NCBI GenBank assembly: GCA_037385685.1
Contig: JARRMW010000004.1
Coordinates: 124,001 to 188,000 of the forward strand
Direction: 5' to 3'
Length of the DNA: 64,000 nucleotides
Source: Sva-25 sp037385685
GTDB lineage: Bacteria; Pseudomonadota; Gammaproteobacteria; Chromatiales; Chromatiaceae
A program made the position numbers and the translations under genes. Position 1 is the first letter of the stretch, and every line of letters starts with the position of its first letter. Shown one piece after another: positions 51,027 to 60,845 of this stretch. The notes below the pieces were generated by a model, which saw only the letters and a list, made by a program, of their open reading frames with translations, was not told where the DNA came from and ran no database searches.

Positions 51027-52196
51027 ATGAGCGAATTTATCTTCACATCCGAATCAGTCTCCGAGGGGCATCCCGACAAAATGGCCGACCAGGTGTCCGA
51101 TGCCATCCTCGATGCCATCCTCGCAGAGGACCGGCATGCACGCGTCGCCTGTGAAACGCTTTTCAAGACAGGCATGGCCGTGATTGCGGGCGAGATCACC
51201 ACGAGCGCGAAGCCGGACTATGAACAGATCATCCGCGAAACGATCCGTGATATCGGCTACACCTCCTCGGAAATGGGATTTGACGCTGACACCTGCGCAG
51301 TCCTGTCGGCGATTGGTATCCAGTCGCCGGATATCAACCAGGGTGTTGATCGCAAGCGACCGGAGGACCAGGGGGCCGGCGACCAGGGGCTGATGTTCGG
51401 TTTTGCGACGAACGAGACGGATGTCCTGATGCCGGCACCTATTCAGTTTGCGCACCGTCTCATGGAACGCCAGGCAGAAGTCCGCAAGAGCGGTGAACTC
51501 GACTGGCTGCGCCCCGATGCCAAGAGCCAGGTGACCCTGCATTACAAGGACGGCAGGCCGGTCGGGATTGATACTGTTGTGGTCTCGACCCAGCATGCAG
51601 ACACGCTCACTGAGGCAGCCGTGCGTGACGCCGTCATCGATGTCATCATCAACCCGGTGCTTGAACCCACGGGCTTGCTTGCCAGTTCAACAACAATCCA
51701 TGTCAATCCAACAGGCAAATTCGTCATAGGTGGGCCCATGGGCGATGCGGGACTGACAGGTCGCAAGATCATTGTGGATACCTACGGTGGCGCAGCACGT
51801 CATGGTGGAGGTGCCTTCTCCGGCAAGGATCCTTCCAAGGTCGATCGCTCCGCGGCGTATGCCGGGCGTTATGTCGCCAAGAACATTGTCGCTGCGGGAC
51901 TTGCCGACAAATGCGAGATTCAGGTCTCCTATGCCATCGGTGTTGCAGAACCGACATCTATCATGGTCGAGACCTTCGGTACCGGACGTATCAGTGATGA
52001 AGAGATCACGCGCCTGGTGCGGGAGCACTTCGACCTTCGTCCCTACGGAATCCTGCGTATGCTTGACCTGCTGAATCCGGACAAGATCAAGTACCGCAAA
52101 ACTGCAGCCTATGGACACTTCGGTCGCGAGGATGCAGGTTTTACCTGGGAAGCCACTGACAAGGCCGCGATGCTACGCGAGGATGCAGGAATCTGA
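51027..52196 (+). CDS. metK: S-adenosylmethionine synthetase
   Basis: A 389-aa enzyme making S-adenosylmethionine from methionine and ATP. The N-terminal motif MSEFIFTSESVSEGHPDKMAD, GAGDQGLMFGFA and the GGGAFSGKDPSKVDRSAAY motif (P-loop-like) are all intact. AGGA lies 6 nt upstream of the start. A leader with a terminator precedes it. It is followed at 168 bp by ahcY and then metF, a SAM-cycle group. Confidence 0.96.
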   Translation: MSEFIFTSESVSEGHPDKMADQVSDAILDAILAEDRHARVACETLFKTGMAVIAGEITTSAKPDYEQIIRETIRDIGYTSSEMGFDADTCAVLSAIGIQSPDINQGVDRKRPEDQGAGDQGLMFGFATNETDVLMPAPIQFAHRLMERQAEVRKSGELDWLRPDAKSQVTLHYKDGRPVGIDTVVVSTQHADTLTEAAVRDAVIDVIINPVLEPTGLLASSTTIHVNPTGKFVIGGPMGDAGLTGRKIIVDTYGGAARHGGGAFSGKDPSKVDRSAAYAGRYVAKNIVAAGLADKCEIQVSYAIGVAEPTSIMVETFGTGRISDEEITRLVREHFDLRPYGILRMLDLLNPDKIKYRKTAAYGHFGREDAGFTWEATDKAAMLREDAGI

Positions 52197-52255
52197 CAGG
52201 GTACTGTCCTGGACAGGACTTTATTGAATCCCTGCTTTTGTTACAATTCCGGCGT

Positions 52256-52328
52256 CCCGAGGAGCGTTGCAACAGGCTGTGGCCTGCCAGGCTTGGGAAC
52301 CGTTTTACAATTCGACAACGGCGCTCAG
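52256..52328 (+). ncRNA. S-adenosylhomocysteine (SAH) riboswitch
   Basis: The conserved stretch CCGAGGAGCGTTGCAAC, the pairing GGCCTGCCAGGCTTGG, and the closing AACGGCGCTC match the ahcY RNA motif. GAGCG (52262-52266) pairs with CGCTC (52322-52326) to form P1. It lies 36 bp upstream of the ahcY ATG. It binds SAH and turns on ahcY when SAH accumulates. A -10-like TACAAT at 52242-52247 puts the transcription start just before it. Confidence 0.93.
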
Positions 52329-52363
52329 TGTTTAATTAAGAGTATGACGACAGGAGACTCAAG

Positions 52364-53776
52364 ATGAACGCTGTTGCTGAAAACACGCCCGATCATATCG
52401 TTGCCGATCTTGCGCTCGCCGACTGGGGACGCAAGGAGATCGCGATTGCCGAGACCGAAATGCCCGGACTCATGGCACTGCGCGAAAAATATGCCGATGA
52501 GCAACCCCTCAAGGGTGCACGCATCGCCGGCAGCCTCCACATGACCATTCAGACCGCCGTGCTGATCGAGACGCTCATCGCGCTCGGCGCAGAGGTACGC
52601 TGGGCCTCGTGCAATATCTTCTCGACCCAGGACCATGCTGCAGCTGCAATCGCAGCCGCAGGCATTCCTGTTTTTGCCTTCAAGGGCGAAACACTCGACG
52701 ACTACTGGAACTACACGCATCGCATCATGGAGTGGCATGACGGCGGGACGCCAAACATGATCCTCGACGATGGCGGGGATGCGACGCTGTTGCTGGCATT
52801 GGGCAGCAAGGCGGAGCAGGATATCTCCGTGCTGGACAATCCCTCCAGCGAGGAGGAGATCTCGCTCTTCAATGCCATCAAGGCGAAACTGGCCGAGAGT
52901 CCGAACTGGTATTCAACCATCAAGGCCAACATCCAGGGCATCACCGAGGAGACCACCACAGGCGTGCACCGTCTCTACCAGATGGCGAAGGACGGTACTC
53001 TGTATTGCCCGGCCATCAACGTCAACGACTCGGTGACCAAGTCGAAGTTCGATAACCTTTACGGCTGCCGTGAATCGCTGGTTGACGGCATCAAGCGCGC
53101 CACGGATGTCATGGTCGCAGGCAAGATCGCGATCGTGTGTGGATACGGAGATGTCGGCAAGGGTTCGGCACAGTCGCTGCGCGGACTCGGCGCCACAGTC
53201 TGGATCACCGAGATCGATCCGATTTGCGCACTGCAGGCGGCAATGGAAGGCTATCGTGTCGTCACGATGGACGAGGCGTGCGACAAGGCAGACATTTTTG
53301 TTACTGCAACCGGTAACTACCATGTCATCACCCACGAGCATATGGAAAGGATGAAGGACCAGGCAATCGTCTGCAATATCGGACACTTCGATAACGAAAT
53401 CGACGTCGCCAGTCTGGAGCAGTACCAGTGGGAAGAGATCAAGCCACAAGTCGACCACATCATCTTTCCTGACGGAAAGCGCATCATCCTGCTTGCGCAG
53501 GGACGGCTCGTGAACCTTGGTTGTGCCACCGGCCATCCAAGCTTCGTCATGTCCAACTCTTTCACGAACCAGACACTGGCCCAGATCGAAATCTGGACCA
53601 AGGGCGATGAGTACGAGAATGCGGTTTACACGCTGCCAAAGCATCTCGATGAGGAAGTGGCACGCCTGCACCTCGCCAAGATTGGCGCCAACCTGACGGC
53701 TTTGTCGGACTACCAGGCGAACTATATCGGTGTACCGATCGATGGGCCTTACAAGCCCGAGCACTATCGTTATTGA
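52364..53776 (+). CDS. ahcY: Adenosylhomocysteinase
   Basis: A 470-aa NAD-dependent enzyme that hydrolyses S-adenosylhomocysteine to homocysteine and adenosine. GYGDVGKGSAQSL is the NAD-binding motif, and NVNDSVTKSKFDNLYGCRESL and the C-terminal KPEHYRY are standard. The ribosome site is AGGAGACTCAAG before the ATG. Control by the SAH riboswitch is visible. metF follows 80 bp downstream. Confidence 0.96.
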   Translation: MNAVAENTPDHIVADLALADWGRKEIAIAETEMPGLMALREKYADEQPLKGARIAGSLHMTIQTAVLIETLIALGAEVRWASCNIFSTQDHAAAAIAAAGIPVFAFKGETLDDYWNYTHRIMEWHDGGTPNMILDDGGDATLLLALGSKAEQDISVLDNPSSEEEISLFNAIKAKLAESPNWYSTIKANIQGITEETTTGVHRLYQMAKDGTLYCPAINVNDSVTKSKFDNLYGCRESLVDGIKRATDVMVAGKIAIVCGYGDVGKGSAQSLRGLGATVWITEIDPICALQAAMEGYRVVTMDEACDKADIFVTATGNYHVITHEHMERMKDQAIVCNIGHFDNEIDVASLEQYQWEEIKPQVDHIIFPDGKRIILLAQGRLVNLGCATGHPSFVMSNSFTNQTLAQIEIWTKGDEYENAVYTLPKHLDEEVARLHLAKIGANLTALSDYQANYIGVPIDGPYKPEHYRY

Positions 53777-53803
53777 TTGGTGATTTATCCCATTAGAAGA
53801 TCA

Positions 53804-53827
53804 CGGCCGGCATGTGTATGCCGGCCG
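53804..53827 (+). terminator. Hairpin between ahcY and metF
   Basis: Perfect 10-bp stem CGGCCGGCAT/ATGCCGGCCG with loop GTGT, followed by GTGTGTTTG, so the T tract is poor. Could attenuate between the genes. Confidence 0.6.
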
Positions 53828-53856
53828 GTGTGTTTGTGCGCCAAGGACCAGACGAG

Positions 53857-54717
53857 ATGAAGAGCCAGCATCAATACGAAAAAACATTCAGCGTGGAGCT
53901 TTTTCCACCACGGACCGAATCGGGCTTCGAAAAACTTCGACGGGCCGTCGAGGAACTGCAGTCGGTAGCTCCGGCCTTTTTTTCCGTCACCTACGGTGCC
54001 GGGGGGTCAACGCGAGAAAGAACGTTCCAGACAGTCGACTGGCTCAAGGGACAAGCCATCGAGACAGCACCTCATATCTCCTGCATCGGTTCAGACCGAG
54101 AGGAAATCAGCGCCATGCTCGAGCGTTACAGGCAACAGGGCATCAACCGGCTCGTCGCCTTGCGCGGCGATTTGCCATCAGGCTCGGGACTTGGCGAGAT
54201 CGACGATCTTCGCTATGCCAACGAGCTCGTTGCCTTTATTCGCGAGACGACAGGAGACCATTTCCATATCGAGGTTGCGGCCTATCCGGAATATCATCCG
54301 CAGGCCCCCTCACCTGCTGCTGACCTGTTGAACTTCAAACGCAAGGTGGATGCGGGTGCAGACAGTGCCATCACGCAATATTTTTACAATGCCGATGCCT
54401 ATTGTCACTTTGTCGACAACTGCGAAAAGACCGGCATCAGCATTCCGATTGTACCGGGCATCATGCCGATCACGAACTACACACAACTGGCGCGATTTTC
54501 CGATGCCACTGGCGCCGAGATTCCACGCTGGATTCGCAAGAGGCTCGAGGCATTTGGAGAGGATCTCGATAGCCTGCGCGCCTTCGGTGAGGAGGTCGTC
54601 ACCTACCTCTGTCAGAAACTGCTGGATGCCGGTGCGCCTGGCCTGCACTTTTATACGATGAACCAGTCAGGACCTACCCTGAAACTGTGGAAGAATCTCG
54701 GTCTGGAGAGGCACTAG
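53857..54717 (+). CDS. metF: Methylenetetrahydrofolate reductase
   Basis: A 286-aa flavoprotein reducing 5,10-methylene-THF to 5-methyl-THF for methionine synthesis. Start MKSQHQYEKTFSVELFPPRT at 53857 with AAGGA upstream. FSVELFPPRTESG, SVTYGAGGSTRERT, LRGDLP, and GIMPITNYTQLARFSD are family motifs. The final gene of the metK-ahcY-metF set. Confidence 0.93.
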   Translation: MKSQHQYEKTFSVELFPPRTESGFEKLRRAVEELQSVAPAFFSVTYGAGGSTRERTFQTVDWLKGQAIETAPHISCIGSDREEISAMLERYRQQGINRLVALRGDLPSGSGLGEIDDLRYANELVAFIRETTGDHFHIEVAAYPEYHPQAPSPAADLLNFKRKVDAGADSAITQYFYNADAYCHFVDNCEKTGISIPIVPGIMPITNYTQLARFSDATGAEIPRWIRKRLEAFGEDLDSLRAFGEEVVTYLCQKLLDAGAPGLHFYTMNQSGPTLKLWKNLGLERH

Positions 54718-54733
54718 CAGGGCGATTTCGGGC

Positions 54734-55364
54734 ATGCGCATTCCACGTATCTACCAGGCAGGTGAACTGGAGACTGGTGCCGAATATGAAATCACGGGCC
54801 AGCCCGCGCATCACATGCTCAAAGTCCTGCGCGGCCAGTCCGGAGATCCTGTCATCCTTTTCAATGGTGACGGTTGCGACTACAGCGCTGAGATCCACTC
54901 GACCGGTCGACACAGCCTCAGGGCAAAGGTCGTGGCACGACATGTCCTCGCAAATGAAAGTCCACTCCGGATCCATCTCGGAATACCGCTCGCCAAGGGG
55001 CAGCGAATGGATTATGCGATTCAGAAAGCAGTCGAACTTGGTGTCGAAAAGATCACACCGTTGAGGACAGAGCGTTCCGTTGTGAAACTGGACAGTAAAC
55101 GTCTCGAGGGAAAACGCGAGCACTGGCAGCAGGTGATCATTGCTGCCTGTGAACAGTGTGGACGCGCACGGGTTCCCGCACTGGAACCATTACAGGCACT
55201 CCCGGAGTGGAGCCAGACCGCCCGCTTTGGGATCGTGCTCGATCCGGAGGATGCGCACTCCCTCAAGGAGCTCCGGCGTGAAACTCGGGCGACGCATACT
55301 CAGGACTGAGACTGCACCTGTTGCTGCGCTCGCAGCCATACAGTTGCTCTGGGGCGATTTCTAA
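54734..55364 (+). pseudogene. rsmE: 16S rRNA m3U1498 methyltransferase, internal deletion
   Basis: The 5' part (54734-55309) reads normally: MRIPRIYQAGELETGAEYEI to LDPEDAHSLKELRR, then runs into a wrong frame and stops at 55309. The real C-terminus is in another frame, GRRILRTETAPVAALAAIQ and LLWGDF, ending at 55364. Missing is the SPOUT knot portion L-x-I-G-P-E-G-G and the stretch up to the L-G-R-R-I-L motif, about 30-35 residues, so a deletion of roughly 100 bases with a frame change happened near 55280. As drawn it cannot bind SAM. Either real loss or an assembly error. Confidence 0.85.
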
Positions 55365-55954
55365 TCCCGCCCTTCCTGCAGCATCTCAACCTCGATACGT
55401 CTACCAGTGCCCTCGCCGACAGCTCTGACCGAACCGATGTGGGTGTTGAATTCGCCTTTGCTGCGGTCCTCGAAGTAGTGTCTCAAGGTCTGGTTCATGA
55501 CCGGAAATGCCAGCTCTTTCCAGGGGATCTCTGACTCTGCGAAGAGGCGAACATCGAGACTCTCCTCTCCTGGTGAAAAGACCGGCTCGTGCAATCGTGC
55601 ACGAAACATCATATAAACCTGATTGATGTGGGTCAGCGAGAATAGTGTGAAAAGCTGCAGGATTTCGACCTCTGCGCAGGCCTCCTCGCGTGTTTCCCTG
55701 CGTGCGCCATCTTCGACGGATTCCCCGTTTTCGAGAAAACCTGCTGGCAGGGTCCAGAGACCATAGCGTGGTTCGATCGCACGCCTGCAGAGCAACAGGG
55801 CATCACCATGTTCAATCAGGCAACCGGCAACGATGTTCGGATTCTGGTAATGAATGATGCCACAGCTCACGGAGCTGCAGACATGTCGCGGGCGATTGTC
55901 TCCTTCGGGTATTGTGACGGTCACCGTGGAACCGCAGTGGCTGCAGTATTTCAT
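55361..55954 (-). CDS. Nudix hydrolase with zinc ribbon
   Basis: A 197-aa protein, with start MKYCSHCGSTVTV at 55954. The N-terminal zinc ribbon has Cys pairs C-x-x-C and C-x-x-x-x-C, as in NudC-like NADH pyrophosphatases. The Nudix box is GFLENGESVEDGARRETREEACAE (G-x5-E-x7-R-E-x-x-E-E). It may act on NADH, FAD or ADP-ribose. Its stop overlaps the end of the rsmE remnant in the other strand by 4 bases. Confidence 0.85.
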   Translation of the reverse strand: MKYCSHCGSTVTVTIPEGDNRPRHVCSSVSCGIIHYQNPNIVAGCLIEHGDALLLCRRAIEPRYGLWTLPAGFLENGESVEDGARRETREEACAEVEILQLFTLFSLTHINQVYMMFRARLHEPVFSPGEESLDVRLFAESEIPWKELAFPVMNQTLRHYFEDRSKGEFNTHIGSVRAVGEGTGRRIEVEMLQEGRD

Positions 55955-56182
55955 GTCATTACCTGTTTCTCTATCGGGTCGATTTTTCTTGCATACCTCC
56001 CGGACGTCCACCTTTACTTCATTATTAGCCGGGCGACTTTTCCATTCCCCGAAATCCTAACATCGCTCTGCAGCCTACTGGCTCAAATTCAGGCAATGGC
56101 AGTGGCAATCACAGCGAGACGAGGCACCTGCCTGGTGTGTAGAGATCGATAACCGGACTCCCCTTCCTGAACAAAAGCTTGA

Positions 56183-58453
56183 TCAGCGCTTGCCTGGCTT
56201 GATGAGCATCTCGAGTCCCTTCTCCTCGAGAACGGCACGCATGTAGCTGCTGACATCCGAGGCATCATCCATTTGCAACGCATTTTGCAACCACTCCTCC
56301 GCCTGCTTCTTCTCAAGCGATCGTATGGTGCGCTTGACCCGCAACAGGCTGCCGGTACTCATACTGAGGCTGTCAACACCGAGACCAAGCAACAGGGGCG
56401 TCGCCAGGGGATTTCCTGCCATTTCACCACAGACACCGACCGGGCAGTTGTATTGCCTCGCACCCTGGACAATCTGTTGCAACGCCTGCAAAAGCGCTGG
56501 ATGCAAGTCACTGTAGATAGCCGCCACGCGCGGGTTGTTACGATCGACAGCAAGAAGATACTGGGTCAAATCATTGGTTCCAACAGAGATGAAATCGACA
56601 CGTTTCGCTATCGCGGCGCTCTTGTAGACGGCAGCCGGTACTTCGATCATGACCCCGGTTTTCGGCATCGTGATCGCATAGCCTTCGCTGACGAGTTCCC
56701 TGTAGGCGCGCCTGATCAGTGCCGTCAACTCCTCCACCTCGTTCACGGAGCTGACCATCGGCATCATGATATGCAGATTTCCAAGTCCCGAGTTTGCACG
56801 CAACATGGCGCGGACCTGGGTCAGGAAAATCTCGGGGTGGTCGAGCGAGATCCTGACTCCGCGCCATCCAAGGAAAGGATTGGATTCGGATACCGGAAAA
56901 TACGGCAGGGGCTTGTCTCCACCGATATCGAGTGTCCGTAATACGACGGGCCTCGGCGCAAAGGTCTCAAGAACCTTCCTGTAATTTGCATACTGGGTAT
57001 CCTCGCCAGGGAAGCGATCGCGAACCATGAACGGAAATTCCGTTCTGTAGAGGCCGATACCCTCTGCCTCCTGTATGCCAAAGTGGCTCATCTCGGACAG
57101 CAGCCCGGTATTGAGGTAGAGAGGTACATGGTGATGATCGAGCGTCTCTGCCGGCAGGCCGCTGAGATTCAGCAACTCCCTGCTCAGTGCCTTTTCCTCG
57201 TTGAGGAGTCGCCGGTATTCCCGGACGACGGTCTGCTGCGGCGAAATGTAGATACGACCCTGGTAGCCATCGATGATGAGATCGCGTCCCTCGAGCTGGG
57301 TGACAGGCAGATCAGTGACGCCCATGACAGCCGGCACACCGAGTGCACGTGCAAGGATGGCCACATGGGAAGAGCTCGAACCCTTGGCCGAGATCACGCC
57401 CACAAGGCGGTCCTGCGGAACCTCCGCAAGTTGCATGGCACTGACCTCGTCGCCGACAAGGATCGTCTCCTGCGGATAATCGACAGGCTCCGGGGATTCT
57501 TTCTGCAGGTACAAGAGTACGCGGCGACCAAGATCGCGAATATCGGATGCCCGCTCACGCAGGTAGGCATCATCCATGGCGTCAAAGACCCGCGCATGTT
57601 CCTCGATCGTCTCGCGCAATGCGCCCGGGGCCCAGGTATTCTCCTGCTCGATCAGGAAAAGCGCGCGCTCCAGCAAGGCTTTTTCCGACAGCATCATGAT
57701 CCAGGCATCAAAGAGCGCCTGGTCCTCGGCAGGCAACTGCCCTTCCATCTGGCTCTTGAAGTGCCTGAGTTCCTGCTTGACCGCCTCGATCGCATCCTTG
57801 AGACGCTGTTTTTCCGTGCCTGTGTCAGAAATCTTGCGGTCTGGAACGGTATTCAGTAAAGCGGGCTGATAAGCAACGATGCCGGTCCCGATCGCGACAC
57901 CCGAGGAACTTGCATTGCCCTTCAGGAAAAGCTCTGTAACGACGCCGTGGTTGTGCAATCGGGCAAGTTCGCCACTTGCACGTGCATGATTGATGGCGCT
58001 TGCAAGCTGGGCTGCAAGGGTCAGGACGAATGTGACTTCTTCGTCGTCATATTTCCTCGAGATCTGCTGACGAATAACGAGCACACCGAGCACTTCCCGA
58101 TTGTGAACAATCGGTGCGCCGAGAAAGGCGTGGTAGCGAGTCTCACCCGTCTCGGATATCGCGAGGTAATTCGGATGGTTGGAGGCATCATCCAGATTGA
58201 TATGCTCGGCACGTTCTGCGACCAGGCCGACCAGTCCACGGTGCAACGGCAGGGCCACCTTGCCAACAGCCTCGGGACGCAAGCCATCTGTTGCCATGAG
58301 GACATGTTCCCGTTTATCTCCGTCGGTCAGATAGATCGAACAGACATCGGCACCAATCTGGATCTTCAGCTGTTTGACGATAATATTCAGGGCATCAACG
58401 AGATCATTCGCGTTGTTAACTTCCTGAATGATCCTGTGGAGCGACTCCAGCAT
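56183..58453 (-). CDS. ptsP: PtsP, nitrogen-PTS phosphotransferase with GAF domain
   Basis: A 756-aa EI-Ntr enzyme. An N-terminal GAF domain (residues ~1-160) is followed by PEP-utilising enzyme domains. The phosphorylated His is in GSSSSHVAILARALGVPAVMG, and LYRTEFPFMVRDRFPGEDTQ and TNDLTQYLLAVDRNN are catalytic motifs. It passes phosphate to NPr and EIIA-Ntr and so senses nitrogen. It follows rppH by 18 bp on the same strand, the usual rppH-ptsP pairing. Confidence 0.93.
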   Translation of the reverse strand: MLESLHRIIQEVNNANDLVDALNIIVKQLKIQIGADVCSIYLTDGDKREHVLMATDGLRPEAVGKVALPLHRGLVGLVAERAEHINLDDASNHPNYLAISETGETRYHAFLGAPIVHNREVLGVLVIRQQISRKYDDEEVTFVLTLAAQLASAINHARASGELARLHNHGVVTELFLKGNASSSGVAIGTGIVAYQPALLNTVPDRKISDTGTEKQRLKDAIEAVKQELRHFKSQMEGQLPAEDQALFDAWIMMLSEKALLERALFLIEQENTWAPGALRETIEEHARVFDAMDDAYLRERASDIRDLGRRVLLYLQKESPEPVDYPQETILVGDEVSAMQLAEVPQDRLVGVISAKGSSSSHVAILARALGVPAVMGVTDLPVTQLEGRDLIIDGYQGRIYISPQQTVVREYRRLLNEEKALSRELLNLSGLPAETLDHHHVPLYLNTGLLSEMSHFGIQEAEGIGLYRTEFPFMVRDRFPGEDTQYANYRKVLETFAPRPVVLRTLDIGGDKPLPYFPVSESNPFLGWRGVRISLDHPEIFLTQVRAMLRANSGLGNLHIMMPMVSSVNEVEELTALIRRAYRELVSEGYAITMPKTGVMIEVPAAVYKSAAIAKRVDFISVGTNDLTQYLLAVDRNNPRVAAIYSDLHPALLQALQQIVQGARQYNCPVGVCGEMAGNPLATPLLLGLGVDSLSMSTGSLLRVKRTIRSLEKKQAEEWLQNALQMDDASDVSSYMRAVLEEKGLEMLIKPGKR

Positions 58454-58471
58454 GCCCGTCTGGCTCAGCTG

Positions 58472-59008
58472 TTACCGGTAAAGACGGATGCGACGGGATT
58501 TCGTCTTGATCTGTTCAAACTGCCCGGGGATACCGTCCGGATAGAGGATCGGTGCGAGTTCGTTCAGGGCCTGGGCATAGACATTGCGCTTGAAATAGAC
58601 GACCTGGTCAACAGGATACCAGTACTTGACCCATTTCCAGTGGTCAAACTCGGGCTTTTCCGAGCTGTCCAGGCAGAAATCCGATTCATTGCAGAGAACG
58701 CGAAGAAGGAACCAGCGCTGTTTCTGGCCGATACAGACAGGATCACAGTTCTTGCGCACGTAACGCCGCGGGAGGCGATACTTGAGCCAGTCCCGGGTCT
58801 CGCCGAGTACATCAACCTGGTCAGGCTTGAGCCCGACCTCTTCGCCGAGCTCACGAAACATAGCCTCTTCCGGAGACTCGTTTTCGTTAATGCCTCCTTG
58901 CGGAAATTGCCAGGCATCCTGACCGATGCGCTTGGCCCAGAAAAGTTTGCGCTGATCGTTACAGAGTATTATTCCGACATTTGGCCGGAAACCATCGGAA
59001 TCAATCAC
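58472..59008 (-). CDS. rppH: RNA pyrophosphohydrolase
   Basis: A 178-aa Nudix enzyme that removes pyrophosphate from the 5' end of mRNA and triggers decay. The start MIDSDGFRPNVGIILCN and the Nudix box GGINENESPEEAMFRELGEEVGL are standard. It is upstream of ptsP as in E. coli. Confidence 0.95.
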   Translation of the reverse strand: MIDSDGFRPNVGIILCNDQRKLFWAKRIGQDAWQFPQGGINENESPEEAMFRELGEEVGLKPDQVDVLGETRDWLKYRLPRRYVRKNCDPVCIGQKQRWFLLRVLCNESDFCLDSSEKPEFDHWKWVKYWYPVDQVVYFKRNVYAQALNELAPILYPDGIPGQFEQIKTKSRRIRLYR

Positions 59009-59220
59009 AAGGCCACAACAATAATGAATACTTGATTGCGGATCATTCTTTCAAAAATACTCGTCAATGGCAAGAGAAAGAACGCATAAGTCACTGCTAA
59101 TACAGCAAAAAAAGCGCTTTTCGCTGGCTGCTCACAAGCCCGCGAGTGGCAAAATAATAACTATTTCAGACAGATGACCAAATTTCTTTATAGTGCCTAT
59201 TTCTTTTTTTGTGGCTACTT

Positions 59221-59880
59221 ATGGATATGACGCTTGCCATCTTCGATCTGGATAATACCCTGCTCTCGGGTGATTCCGATTACCTCTGGGGCGAATTCCT
59301 GTGTGAGAGGAATATCGTCGATTCTGTCCGCTACAGGGAAAAAAACCGCCAGTTCTTTGAAGCCTACGAGTCCGGCACACTGGATATCATGGAATTTCTC
59401 GAATTTTCCCTGGAACCCCTGTCGAGGAACGACCCGAAAATCCTGGCCAGATGGCACAGCGAATTCATGGCTGAGAAGATCGAGCCTCTTATCACTGACA
59501 GGGCAAGGCGACTCGTCGAGGAGCATCGCGAAAAAGGCGATACCCTTCTGATCGTCACGGCAACCAACAGTTTCGTGACCAGACCGATTGCCAGTCGTTT
59601 CGGTATCGATCACCTCATCGCAACCGAGCCCGAGATTGTCGCCGGGCGCTATACCGGGCATGTGGCAGGAGAGCCCAGTTTCCGGGAAGGCAAGGTCACG
59701 CGACTCCGGCAGTGGCTTGGCAAGCATGATGAGACACTGGCTGGCAGCACCTTCTACAGCGATTCCCATAATGACCTGCCTCTTCTCGAGCTGGTTGATT
59801 CACCAGTTGCAGTGGATCCGGACGAGACCCTGAAGGCTGCAGCCAAATCACGCGGCTGGCCCATCATTTCGCTGCGCTGA
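59221..59880 (+). CDS. HAD-superfamily phosphatase (SerB-like subfamily IB)
   Basis: A 219-aa cytosolic phosphatase. The nucleophile is Asp in LAIFDLDNTLLSGDSD (motif D-x-D-x-T), motif II is IVTATNSFVTRPIA, and motif III/IV is FYSDSHNDLPLLE. The subfamily includes phosphoserine phosphatases and histidinol-phosphatase-like enzymes; the substrate is unknown. Start at ATG 59221, next to the second ATG at 59227. It is followed directly by the ABC transporter, whose start overlaps its stop. Confidence 0.82.
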   Translation: MDMTLAIFDLDNTLLSGDSDYLWGEFLCERNIVDSVRYREKNRQFFEAYESGTLDIMEFLEFSLEPLSRNDPKILARWHSEFMAEKIEPLITDRARRLVEEHREKGDTLLIVTATNSFVTRPIASRFGIDHLIATEPEIVAGRYTGHVAGEPSFREGKVTRLRQWLGKHDETLAGSTFYSDSHNDLPLLELVDSPVAVDPDETLKAAAKSRGWPIISLR

Positions 59881-60845
59881 TGCGAGGTCGCCTGCTGATC
59901 CCGCTGCTCCTGCTGTGCCTGCTGCTGATTTCACTTCTCTCGTTGTTGCTCGGGAGCGTACAGCTCCCACCAGCCGATATCCTCTCGGCGATCCTGTTCC
60001 GTGAGGATTCGCTCGCCTCGGAAATCCTGTGGGATTACCGGCTTCCACGCACGCTGTTTGCTATCGTCATCGGTGCGATGCTGGCGATGGCTGGCGCCAT
60101 GATGCAGACCCTGTTGCGCAACCCGCTTGCCGATCCGTACATTCTCGGCACTTCGGGCGGCGCCGCCGCCGGCGTACTCGCTGCCTTTTACCTGACGTTC
60201 CCGGTATGGTTCCACCTCGTTGCAGCGGTTGGAGGCGCACTTTTCAGCACCATTTTGCTGCTGCTCTTCAGTGGGTTCATCAGGTCGCGCGACACCAACA
60301 GGCTGCTTTTAACGGGAATCGTCCTGACCACCGGCTGGGGTGCCCTGATTACCTTTCTGCTCACATTATCACCGTCATCGAGCCTGCCGGGCATGCTCTT
60401 CTGGCTTGTCGGCGATCTCAATGAACAGGCATCGCTCTCGGTGCCTGCGCTGGTGCTCATGATTTCAGTGCCGCCCGTGCTCTTTGCTGCAAAGCCGCTT
60501 GATATGCTGCTGCTTGGCAGGCAACAGGCGGCAAGCCTCGGGGTCGATGTAGCGCGCATGCATCTGCTCCTGCTCGGCTTTGCTATCCTGCTGACTGCGA
60601 CTGCAGTCGCCTTTGCCGGCCCAATCGGTTTTGTCGGGCTTGTTGCGCCCCATATCATCCGACTGCTTTCGGGATCCGGCCACAGGCTGCTGATTCCCGC
60701 GACTGCCTTGCTGGGCGGGACCCTGCTCGTCGCTGCGGATCTGCTATCGCGTACACTAGCCGCACCGCGGCTGCTTCCAGCCGGTGTCTTCATGACACTG
60801 ATTGGCGTCCCTCTTTTCCTCTATCTGATTCGCAGGCAGTCATGA
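59880..60845 (+). CDS. FecCD/BtuC-type ABC transporter permease
   Basis: A 321-aa permease with about nine membrane helices and FecCD features: GAMLAMAGAMMQTLLRNPLADPYILGTSGGAAAGV and the coupling-helix G-x-x-x-A-x-A-x-G-P-I-G-F-V-G-L-V-A-P-H. It starts at the HAD stop (59880). These permeases transport cobalamin or iron-siderophores. No cobalamin riboswitch or binding protein is next to it. Confidence 0.88.
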   Translation: MRGRLLIPLLLLCLLLISLLSLLLGSVQLPPADILSAILFREDSLASEILWDYRLPRTLFAIVIGAMLAMAGAMMQTLLRNPLADPYILGTSGGAAAGVLAAFYLTFPVWFHLVAAVGGALFSTILLLLFSGFIRSRDTNRLLLTGIVLTTGWGALITFLLTLSPSSSLPGMLFWLVGDLNEQASLSVPALVLMISVPPVLFAAKPLDMLLLGRQQAASLGVDVARMHLLLLGFAILLTATAVAFAGPIGFVGLVAPHIIRLLSGSGHRLLIPATALLGGTLLVAADLLSRTLAAPRLLPAGVFMTLIGVPLFLYLIRRQS

